21,328 nucleotides of DNA from an uncultured Porphyromonadaceae bacterium (GTDB taxonomy: Bacteria; Bacteroidota; Bacteroidia; Bacteroidales; Muribaculaceae). Below the pieces are notes generated by a model that saw only the letters and a program-made list of their open reading frames with translations, made no database searches and had not been told where the DNA came from. The translations under genes were made by a program, and so were the position numbers. The stretch's first letter is position 1. Every line of letters begins with the position of its first letter. The stretch is taken from assembly GCA_902493335.1 (NCBI GenBank), contig CABUPJ010000054.1, positions 1-21,328 on the forward strand, given 5' to 3'. Below are positions 14,861-21,328 of this stretch, in pieces.

Positions 14861-16546
14861 TCAGAGAACTTTCGAGAGGTTGAAGTTGGCGAATTCGAGG
14901 TCGGTAGCGGCTTTCTTGGCGAGGCTGCTGTCGAGACGGATTGCCTGGCGGAGGTTGGTGTTGAGCATCGACTCGTTGTTGGTGCGGGCGCCGAGGATGG
15001 CCATCAGGTAATATGTGGTGGCGTCGGGGTTGTTGATGCCTGCGAGGGTCGATTTGGCCTTGTTGTAGTTTTTGGTGAGAATCTGTGCGAGAGCGGCGTT
15101 GTTGGTCTTGCTGTCACCGAAGGCTTTGGCGGCTGCGGCGTTGTCACCCATCTTGAGGTAGTAGACACCGAGTGCGTCGTTGAGGTCGGTGGCACCGGCA
15201 GCGGCGCCGAAGAGTTCGTTGGCCTTGGCGTAGTTCTTGTCGAGAAGCTCGATGAGGCCGAGGTTCATCTTGGGCTCGGCGTTAGAGGGGGCCAGTGAAG
15301 ATGCTTTGCGGAACGATGCTTTGGCTGCGCTGTAGTCGCCGTCGATATACTGGGCTACGCCGAGGTCATTCCATGTGCGGTAGTCGTTGGGGTAGAGACG
15401 GGCTGCGGCGTCATAGATGCTGATGCGCTCGTTGTTGTTGTCTGTGAGAGTCGCGCAGTAAAGGAGCTCGTCAACGGTGAGGGCCGAGGGGTTGCTCTTG
15501 AAGAGGCTCTTGATCTCGCTGTCGCTCTTGCCGATGACGTCGATAGAGGCTGTGATGCGAGAGTAGCGGAGCTGGGGAAGAATCTGGTCGGCGAGCTGCT
15601 CGAAGACGTTAGAGAGGTTGCGGATCTCGGCTTCGCGCTGTTCGGGGTCTTTATACATCGAGAGGACGCTGAGGATAAGGTCTTTGTCCTGGATGTTGCT
15701 CTGCTGGACGAGTTTTTGGAAACCTTCCCAGTCTTCAGCGGTGAACTGAGCGGTGAGGTCGCCGAATTCGGTGATTTTGTCTTTCTTGAGCTGCTGGTTG
15801 AGATATGCGGTGGTGTTGTCCTCACGCTTCTGGGCGAGCTGGGTGTTGAATTCGATGCTGCCGTCGGGTGATGCGTATGACTGGATGTTGATTTCCTTGA
15901 TTACGCGCGATGTGTCGCCGTTGGCTGCGATGAGTTCTTTTTTGAGTTCCTCCATGGCGTCTGTGTTGAGCTGGTTGGCGCGGATGTTGGCCTGGTTGAT
16001 GAGGAACATGATGTCAGAGGCATATTTCTCGTTGATGATGCGCTGGAACTGGTCGGGGGCGATGGCGGGGTTGACCGTGGCTGCGGTTGCGAGAGCTGCG
16101 GTTGCTACGACGCCGTCGGCGACTTTGACGCGGGGAAGCACATACTGTTTATTGCCCTGTTTGACGTTGAAGGCAAGCTCGAGCTCGCTCTTGGCCATTT
16201 CGGGCTGATAGTTGTAGCTGACGGGGATTGTCACCGAACCGCCGTACTGGTAAGAGATGACGGGGCTGTTGCCGCGCACTTTCTCGCCCTGGAAGCGGTA
16301 AGGCTGCGAAGCGACTTCCGTGCCGTTGAAGACGAGGTAGGGGGTCACGGTGACTTCGGCGTTTTTGACGAAGAATTTCGAGGGGATGTGGGCGGTCACC
16401 GTAGCGGGCACTTTTTCGCCTACGACTTCAAGCGGCTGCGGGTTGACGCTGAAATAGTCTGATTTAAACTGGCCGAGTTTGCTGCCGCAAGAGCTGAGTG
16501 CGATAGCGGCGCCGGCTGCTACAAATAGACAGAGTTTCTGGTTCAT
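14861..16546 (-). CDS. Lipoprotein with OmpA-like module and TPR-like repeats
   Basis: From the ATG at 16546 the protein has 561 residues with an LSSC lipobox (cysteine 20). The frame continues upstream to 16750, but those 68 codons precede a clean signal peptide and are rejected. Residues of about 30-150 form a beta-rich domain. About 165-345 resemble an OmpA C-terminal-type module (EINIQSYASPDGS, NTQLAQKREDNTTAYL) with an EDWEGF insertion seen in related Bacteroidetes proteins. About 355-545 contain TPR-like helices (YRTWNDLGVAQYIDGDYSAAKASF). The OmpA-like part may bind peptidoglycan, and the TPR part may bind protein partners in the periplasm. It stands alone between its own promoter and terminator, divergent from speA. 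I recognise the architecture but not a named function. Confidence 0.78.
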   Translation of the reverse strand: MNQKLCLFVAAGAAIALSSCGSKLGQFKSDYFSVNPQPLEVVGEKVPATVTAHIPSKFFVKNAEVTVTPYLVFNGTEVASQPYRFQGEKVRGNSPVISYQYGGSVTIPVSYNYQPEMAKSELELAFNVKQGNKQYVLPRVKVADGVVATAALATAATVNPAIAPDQFQRIINEKYASDIMFLINQANIRANQLNTDAMEELKKELIAANGDTSRVIKEINIQSYASPDGSIEFNTQLAQKREDNTTAYLNQQLKKDKITEFGDLTAQFTAEDWEGFQKLVQQSNIQDKDLILSVLSMYKDPEQREAEIRNLSNVFEQLADQILPQLRYSRITASIDVIGKSDSEIKSLFKSNPSALTVDELLYCATLTDNNNERISIYDAAARLYPNDYRTWNDLGVAQYIDGDYSAAKASFRKASSLAPSNAEPKMNLGLIELLDKNYAKANELFGAAAGATDLNDALGVYYLKMGDNAAAAKAFGDSKTNNAALAQILTKNYNKAKSTLAGINNPDATTYYLMAILGARTNNESMLNTNLRQAIRLDSSLAKKAATDLEFANFNLSKVL

Positions 16547-16648
16547 GACAGTTTTTTGTATATTAATGATTGATTTATATGTGATGTCAGTTATGATGAA
16601 TGTCGGACACCGGCGGCCCGGATTGGCCGGACGATGTCTATCTGCCTG

Positions 16649-16656
16649 CAAATATA
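16649..16656 (-). promoter_or_regulatory. Candidate -7 promoter element of the OmpA-like/TPR lipoprotein gene
   Basis: On the minus strand this reads TATATTTG followed by C, an exact match to TAnnTTTG. It would give a leader of about 95 bases. An A-rich run lies just upstream on that strand; a proper -33 TTTG is not obvious. Confidence 0.55.
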
Positions 16657-16729
16657 TGAATTTTTTTTGGCAATTTGGACCAATAACGGTATTAATAATG
16701 TGTAAATCAAAAAAAATATCCCCGGATGG

Positions 16730-16758
16730 AAATGTAGTCGAAATTATCACTACATTTG
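16730..16758 (+). promoter_or_regulatory. speA promoter element with overlapping inverted repeat
   Basis: TACATTTG (16751-16758) exactly matches the -7 consensus and lies 50 bases before the speA ATG. It overlaps one arm of a perfect inverted repeat: AAATGTAGT (16730-16738) and ACTACATTT (16749-16757) with a 10-base spacer. The geometry, dyad arms one helical turn or so apart covering the core promoter, is that of a repressor operator. No regulator is identified. Confidence 0.5.
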
Positions 16759-16808
16759 TAGCCGGATTAATTTAAAATTACCTAACCAAGACTGTAATAT
16801 AGAAGAAA

Positions 16809-18707
16809 ATGAGAAGATGGCGTGTCGAAGATAGTGCCGAGTTGTATAATATCAACGGCTGGGGACGCAATTATTTCGGTATCAACCAGGAAGGTCATGT
16901 GACGGTCACTCCGCGAGAGGGATATGCCACGGTCGATCTTAAAAATGTGCTTGACGAGCTGCAGATCAGAGATATAACGTCGCCTGTACTGCTGAGATTT
17001 CCCGATATCCTCGACAACCGTATCGAAAAAATCTCGAACTGTTTCAGGCAGGCTGCCGCCGAGTATGACTACAAGGCCGAGAGTTATATGGTCTACCCGA
17101 TCAAGGTCAATCAGATGCGCCCCGTGGTAGAGGAGATTGTCAGCTACGGCAAGAAGTTCAACATCGGTCTTGAGGCCGGTTCTAAGCCTGAACTCCACGC
17201 CGTCCTGGCGACCAGTATAGCCGATAACGCTCTGATTATCTGCAACGGCTATAAGGACGAGAACTATATTGAGCTGGCTCTTCTCGCCCAGAAGATGGGA
17301 CGCCGCGTATATCTTGTGGTCGAGAAACTTAACGAGCTGAAACTCATAGCCACGATAGCCCGGCGCATCAAGATAAAACCCAATATCGGCATACGCATCA
17401 AGCTCTCGAGCTCAGGCTCGGGCAAATGGGAGGAGAGCGGCGGCGACCAGTCGAAGTTCGGCCTCAACTCGTCGGAGCTTCTCGAGGCTCTCGACCTTCT
17501 CGAGCGTCATGACATCAAGGACTGTCTGAAGCTCATCCACTTCCATATCGGCAGTCAGGTGACGATGATACGCCGCATCAAGAACGCCCTGCGCGAGGCC
17601 TCGCAGTTTTATGTGCAGCTCTCGAAGATGGGCTTTGACGTCGACTTTGTCGACATCGGCGGCGGTCTCGGTGTCGACTATGACGGCACCCGCAGCAGTG
17701 CCAGCGAGAGCTCGATGAACTATTCGATACAGGAATATGCCAACGACGCCGTGTCGACCTTCGTCGACGCATGTGCCAAAAACGACCTGCGCCAGCCCAA
17801 TATCATCACCGAAAGCGGCCGGTCGCTGACGGCGCATCACTCTGTGCTCATCCTCGAGGTGCTCGAGACAGCCCAGCTTCCATACTGGAAAGACTCAGAG
17901 GATATCGACCCCGACTCGCACGAGCTCGCGCGCGAGCTTTATGACATCTGGGACAAACTCGACCGCGCCCGTCTCTTCGAAAGCTGGCACGACGCCCTTC
18001 AGATACGCGAGGAGGCTCTCGACCGTTTCAGCCTCGGCATGCTCGATCTCAAGACCCGTGCCCAGATCGAGAAACTTTTCTGGTCGATAGCGCGCGAGGT
18101 CGGCGACCTTGCCGCCACGATGAAACACGCGCCCGACGAGTTCCGAAAGATCGCCAAGATGATCCCCGACAAATATTTCTGTAACTTCTCGCTCTTCCAG
18201 TCGCTGCCCGACTCGTGGGCCATTGACCAGATATTTCCCATCATACCGATCAGCCGTCTCGACGAGAAGCCGACGCGCACCTGCACGATACAGGACATCA
18301 CCTGTGACAGCGACGGCAAGATAGCAACGTTTATCACCAACCACGGTGTGTCGCCGTCGCTGCCGGTGCATACCTTCAAGTCGGGCGAGTCATATTACCT
18401 CGGGGTCTTCCTCGTCGGTGCCTATCAGGAAATTCTCGGCGACATGCACAACCTCTTCGGCGACACGAATGTCGTCCATGTCAACGTCTACAAAGACCGT
18501 TATGAGATCGACCAGATTATCGACGGCGAGACTGTGGCCGATGTGCTCGACTATGTGCTCTTCTCGCCCAAGAAGCTCGCCCGCAACGTCGAGACGTGGG
18601 TGACGGCGTCGATGAAGGCCGGACGCATCTCGCCCGAAGAGGGCCGTGACTTCCTCAGCACCTACCGCTCGGGCCTCTACGGCTATACCTATCTCGAAAA
18701 AGACTGA
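16809..18707 (+). CDS. speA: Biosynthetic arginine decarboxylase
   Basis: A 632-residue PLP-dependent fold-type III decarboxylase of the SpeA family, near the usual length. The cofactor lysine is K99 in YMVYPIKVNQ. HFHIGSQ (244-250) and the glycine-rich GGGLGVDYDG (284-293) bind the cofactor. C499-D500 in TCDSDGK matches the catalytic cysteine/aspartate of the second active-site half contributed across the dimer. It converts arginine to agmatine and carbon dioxide, the first step of putrescine and spermidine synthesis through agmatine. truA starts 13 bases after its stop, so both are probably on one message. The candidate dyad operator upstream suggests regulated expression. No agmatine-processing genes are in the window. 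Confidence 0.95.
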   Translation: MRRWRVEDSAELYNINGWGRNYFGINQEGHVTVTPREGYATVDLKNVLDELQIRDITSPVLLRFPDILDNRIEKISNCFRQAAAEYDYKAESYMVYPIKVNQMRPVVEEIVSYGKKFNIGLEAGSKPELHAVLATSIADNALIICNGYKDENYIELALLAQKMGRRVYLVVEKLNELKLIATIARRIKIKPNIGIRIKLSSSGSGKWEESGGDQSKFGLNSSELLEALDLLERHDIKDCLKLIHFHIGSQVTMIRRIKNALREASQFYVQLSKMGFDVDFVDIGGGLGVDYDGTRSSASESSMNYSIQEYANDAVSTFVDACAKNDLRQPNIITESGRSLTAHHSVLILEVLETAQLPYWKDSEDIDPDSHELARELYDIWDKLDRARLFESWHDALQIREEALDRFSLGMLDLKTRAQIEKLFWSIAREVGDLAATMKHAPDEFRKIAKMIPDKYFCNFSLFQSLPDSWAIDQIFPIIPISRLDEKPTRTCTIQDITCDSDGKIATFITNHGVSPSLPVHTFKSGESYYLGVFLVGAYQEILGDMHNLFGDTNVVHVNVYKDRYEIDQIIDGETVADVLDYVLFSPKKLARNVETWVTASMKAGRISPEEGRDFLSTYRSGLYGYTYLEKD

Positions 18708-18720
18708 CACCGGCCGGGCT

Positions 18721-19464
18721 ATGTCGAAGCGTTATTTCATGCGCCTGGCTTATTGCGGCGCCAACTTCCACGGATGGCAGAGGCAGCCCAACGGCGTCAC
18801 CGTGCAGTCGGCGATCGAGGACGCTCTCGAGACGATACTGCGGCGCCCCGTGCCGGTAACCGGCGCCGGACGTACCGACGCCGGCGTCAACGCCCGCACA
18901 ATGATCGCCCATCTCGACCTCGATGACGGCGTCGACCCGGGCCCCCGTTTTGTCGCGGCCCTCAACGCCTTGGTCGGTCGTGATATAGCTATATATGAGC
19001 TGCGCGAGGTGGCGCCTGACGCCCATGCCCGCTTCGACGCCACGGAGCGTACATATCATTACTATGCCCATACCGGCAAGAATCCGTTTGACTACCGCCT
19101 CTCGTGGCAGATGCCCGAAGGCCTTGACGTCGACGCCATGAACCGTGCGGCGGCGATGCTTGTCGGACGCCGCGACTTTACGTCGTTCTCAAAGCTGCAC
19201 ACCGACGTAAAGACCAATATATGTGACCTCAGGCGCGCCGGGTGGGAGAGTCTCGGCGACGGACGCTACCGCTTTGTCATCACCGCCGACCGTTTTCTCA
19301 GAAACATGGTCAGGGCCGTTGTCGGCACACTTGTCGATGTCGGCCGAGGCAAGATGAAGCCCGAAGACATCATGAAGATAGTCGAATGCCGCGACCGCTG
19401 CGCCGCCGGCACCTCGATGCCCGCCCACGCCCTCTTTCTCTGGGATGTGAAGTATCCTTATTGA
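18721..19464 (+). CDS. truA: tRNA pseudouridine(38-40) synthase TruA
   Basis: The ATG at 18721 gives 247 residues, normal for TruA; the reading frame extends back to 18646 inside speA, but that extension reads as low-complexity overlap and is rejected. The N-terminal YFMRLAYCGANFHGWQRQ and the catalytic aspartate D53 in GAGRTDAGVNAR are present, as is RNMVRAVVGTLVDVGRGK near the C-terminus. The usual histidine of GVHA is asparagine here. TruA isomerises uridines 38-40 in tRNA anticodon arms. It sits 13 bases downstream of speA; the two functions are unrelated and the link is probably only transcriptional. No hairpin terminator is evident after it, only two short T runs. Confidence 0.94.
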   Translation: MSKRYFMRLAYCGANFHGWQRQPNGVTVQSAIEDALETILRRPVPVTGAGRTDAGVNARTMIAHLDLDDGVDPGPRFVAALNALVGRDIAIYELREVAPDAHARFDATERTYHYYAHTGKNPFDYRLSWQMPEGLDVDAMNRAAAMLVGRRDFTSFSKLHTDVKTNICDLRRAGWESLGDGRYRFVITADRFLRNMVRAVVGTLVDVGRGKMKPEDIMKIVECRDRCAAGTSMPAHALFLWDVKYPY

Positions 19465-19492
19465 ACTTTTTTTGAAATTTTTTGGGAAAGTA

Positions 19493-19523
19493 TTTGCGAT
19501 TTGTTGCAGATTGTATATATTTG
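19493..19523 (+). promoter_or_regulatory. Promoter of the duplicated secreted-protein gene
   Basis: TTTG at 19493-19496 and TATATTTG at 19516-19523, 19 bases apart, match both parts of the Bacteroidetes sigma-ABfr promoter. Transcription would begin roughly 40 bases before the ATG at 19572. This is the best two-part promoter match I found in the window. Confidence 0.65.
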
Positions 19524-19571
19524 CGGCAAAATGATGCTATTCCAGATTTTAAACTTTCAAATTAACGCGTT

Positions 19572-21140
19572 ATGAAGAAATTCTACACATTGTTGTCAAT
19601 TGCGGCTCTGTCGGCATTTACGGTTACGGCCTCTCCCGTTCTGAAACATCATTCTGAAATCAAGCCGGTAAATAAAGTCGAAATCAAGGAAATCTCCGCT
19701 CCTGTGAAAGCCCCTGCAAAAGAGACGGCTGAAATCACCGACTGGAAATCGCTCGGCATGGGCAGCATGACCGACGATATGGTCGCTCCCTGGTATCAGT
19801 ATGAGCCGGTGACCTATGCCGTCGAGATACTTCAAAGCGAGAGCTCTCCGACACAGTATCGTGTCAAGGCTCCTTACGGACAGGCTTTTGCCGACGCGAT
19901 GGCAGCTAAAAACAATGTGGCGCTCACCGATGCGCAATATGATAAAGCCGGCGAGAAATTTATCGAAATCGATGCCTCGAACCCCGATGACGTCATCTTC
20001 CATAAGACCATGATAGGCTGTAACTGGGGCGACGGCGAGATGTATATAGGCATCACGACTACGGGTACAGTCAAACTTGCCGACGGAGTCTTCACGGCCT
20101 CGCTCAACGGCTTGGCTGTAGGCGACGACACCGGCGCCGTCGCAGCAAACCGCAGCGGCAAGTTCCGCATCGTTCTTCCCGGTGCCAAGGCTGCCGATTA
20201 TTCGGTAGAGATTACTCCGGCATCGCAGTGTCTCTATGACTTCAACTTCTCGGCTACCGTAAAGTTGGGTGCTGACGCTTCGAATGTCAAATGGTATGTC
20301 TTCCCTGATATTCAGGAAGATGAGATGATGAGCATGGTAAAGCAGATTGCCGCAGAGGGTCCCGCATATCCGATGGTCGAAAAGCTCGAGTATGAGATGG
20401 ACCGGTTTGTCAAGAAAGAGACGCTCGTTATCGTGTCGCTCGACGCTGCCGGCGAAGTCGCCGCTTATGACTGGGTCACATATTATAATATGACCGACCG
20501 CGGCGAGACATGGAAGAGCATAGGCACTGGCAAATTTACCGACGAAATCGCACCCGGTCTGCTCTCGATGCCCGTTTCGACCACTGACGTCGAAATCGAG
20601 GAGTGCGAGGGTCACCCCGGCTACTATCGTCTTGTCAACCCCTACGGCGAGGCATACGCTTATTCTAAGCCCGGCCAGTTCCATGCCGATCACAAGCATT
20701 ATATCTACCTCAACGCCATCGATCCGGCCCGCATCTATATCGAAGAAAGTCCCATTGGCGTTGACTGGGGCTACGGCATGGCGCGTGTGTCGTCATATGC
20801 CCAGTACTTCCTTGATGCAGGTTTTGACGTCGAAGAAGTCGACGAACTCGAGTATTATGGCACTTATGAAGACGGTGCCTTCACATTCGTAAAGACGAGT
20901 CTGCTCTTCTCAATGCTCGGTTATGAGAACGGAGACTGGTATGAGAGTAATGAAAAAGGTAAGACCAGAATCGAGCTTCCCGCCGGTTATAACTACAGCG
21001 CAGCCGTAAATGACGTGGTTGTCGCGCCCGCTGAGACAGAAGCCGTTTACTACAACCTCCAGGGCATGCGTGTCGACCGTCCCGCCAAAGGCATCTTCAT
21101 CCGCTGCACAGGCGGCAAGAGCGAGAAAGTCAGATTCTGA
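19572..21140 (+). CDS. Secreted protein of two related halves with YNLQGMRV-type C-terminal tail
   Basis: A 522-residue protein with a Sec signal peptide (MKKFYTLLSIAALSAFTVTA, cleavage near residue 20) and no lipobox cysteine. The body repeats a pattern. WKSLGMGSMTDD (58-69), YRVKAPYG (96-103) and IGCNWGDG (148-155) in the first half correspond to WKSIGTGKFTDE (314-325), YRLVNPYG (352-359) and IGVDWGYG (395-402) in the second. The first two pairs are offset by 256 residues. Between the halves, about 220-305, is a beta-rich segment. The end, YYNLQGMRV followed by RPAKGIFIRC and a basic KSEKVRF, is a tail common on secreted Bacteroidales proteins, perhaps for export or anchoring. No enzyme motif was recognised. 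It has its own promoter and 3' hairpin and appears monocistronic. Confidence 0.75.
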   Translation: MKKFYTLLSIAALSAFTVTASPVLKHHSEIKPVNKVEIKEISAPVKAPAKETAEITDWKSLGMGSMTDDMVAPWYQYEPVTYAVEILQSESSPTQYRVKAPYGQAFADAMAAKNNVALTDAQYDKAGEKFIEIDASNPDDVIFHKTMIGCNWGDGEMYIGITTTGTVKLADGVFTASLNGLAVGDDTGAVAANRSGKFRIVLPGAKAADYSVEITPASQCLYDFNFSATVKLGADASNVKWYVFPDIQEDEMMSMVKQIAAEGPAYPMVEKLEYEMDRFVKKETLVIVSLDAAGEVAAYDWVTYYNMTDRGETWKSIGTGKFTDEIAPGLLSMPVSTTDVEIEECEGHPGYYRLVNPYGEAYAYSKPGQFHADHKHYIYLNAIDPARIYIEESPIGVDWGYGMARVSSYAQYFLDAGFDVEEVDELEYYGTYEDGAFTFVKTSLLFSMLGYENGDWYESNEKGKTRIELPAGYNYSAAVNDVVVAPAETEAVYYNLQGMRVDRPAKGIFIRCTGGKSEKVRF

Positions 21141-21167
21141 CCGAAAATACATCACGGATTATATTCG

Positions 21168-21202
21168 ATTTAGCCCGGGCGCGCCAATGCCCCGGGCTAA
21201 AT
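21168..21202 (+). terminator. Hairpin after the duplicated secreted-protein gene
   Basis: ATTTAGCCCGGG (21168-21179) and CCCGGGCTAAAT (21191-21202) form a perfect 12-pair stem with an 11-base loop, 28 bases after the stop codon. The following TGTGTAATAT is poor in T, so it may stabilise the 3' end rather than act as a textbook intrinsic terminator. Confidence 0.65.
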
Positions 21203-21266
21203 TGTGTAATATAGGAAAATATTGAAAATTATATAATTAGCCGCATTACAGTGGCATCTTGGTAGC

Positions 21267-21312
21267 GTTAACTCAGACCGGAGGTCTGTAATTTTGTTAA
21301 CTTTTACCTTTG
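21267..21312 (+). promoter_or_regulatory. Nested palindrome and possible promoter of a gene beyond the right edge
   Basis: CAGACC (21274-21279) pairs with GGTCTG (21283-21288) and is flanked by GTTAAC on both sides (21267-21272 and 21296-21301). TACCTTTG (21305-21312) then matches the -7 promoter element. The palindrome may be an operator, or the hairpin plus TAATTTTG could be a weak terminator. The controlled gene would lie outside the window. Confidence 0.35.
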
Positions 21313-21328
21313 CGGTCGAGATCTCCGT

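Noticed and set aside
16547..16750. N-terminal extension of the OmpA-like/TPR lipoprotein frame
   Set aside because: It would bury the signal peptide and lipobox and covers the promoter region.
18646..18720. Upstream start for truA inside speA
   Set aside because: The extension is low complexity and TruA homology begins right after the ATG at 18721.
19596..20699. Long minus-strand open frame of 367 codons opposite the duplicated secreted-protein gene
   Set aside because: It lies fully antisense to a gene with signal peptide, promoter and internal repeats, and its translation has no family motif. GC-rich codon use opens such frames.

Overview
The window looks like chromosomal DNA from a GC-rich member of the Bacteroidales, most likely Muribaculaceae or a close relative. 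The grounds are a complete SusC/SusD/SusE/SusF-type outer-membrane glycan uptake operon, lipoproteins with acidic residues after the lipidated cysteine, intergenic TAnnTTTG promoter elements of the Bacteroidetes sigma-ABfr type, weak Shine-Dalgarno signals, and a secreted protein ending in a YNLQGMRV-type tail. The family assignment is inference; no rRNA, tRNA, CRISPR array, insertion sequence or phage gene was seen.

Layout. Positions 1-204 hold no gene but several hairpins, the last being the probable terminator of the sus-like operon. Positions 205-7759 (minus strand) carry susC, susD, a SusE-like lipoprotein and a SusF-like lipoprotein in that transcription order, preceded by a roughly 350-base non-coding leader/promoter region (7760-8106). 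Positions 8107-11338 (minus) are a tightly overlapping three-gene unit: a lipoprotein resembling DUF4836 proteins, a divergent ABC ATPase, and a four-helix MacB/FtsX-like permease. Divergent from it is an aspartate-type aminotransferase (11604-12797, plus). It converges on acpP-fabF (14591 to 13007, minus), which encode acyl carrier protein and beta-ketoacyl-ACP synthase II. Upstream of acpP, and separately terminated, is a lipoprotein with an OmpA-like module and TPR-like repeats (14861-16546, minus). Divergent from that is speA-truA (16809-19464, plus), for arginine decarboxylase and tRNA pseudouridine synthase. The last gene (19572-21140, plus) encodes a secreted protein built from two related halves, with its own promoter and a strong 3' hairpin. 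The right edge carries a nested palindrome and a possible promoter for a gene outside the window.

Function. The sus-like genes would bind an unidentified glycan at the cell surface (SusD, SusE-like, SusF-like) and import it through the TonB-dependent SusC channel; no glycoside hydrolase or regulator lies in the window. The ABC unit probably does mechanical work at the inner membrane or moves an envelope substrate, with a partner lipoprotein made from the same message. The rest is core metabolism (fatty acid synthesis, transamination, polyamine precursor synthesis, tRNA modification) and envelope proteins. The parts most worth a second look are the ABC unit, with its altered nucleotide-binding motifs and a perfect hairpin inside the ATPase gene, and the duplicated secreted protein.
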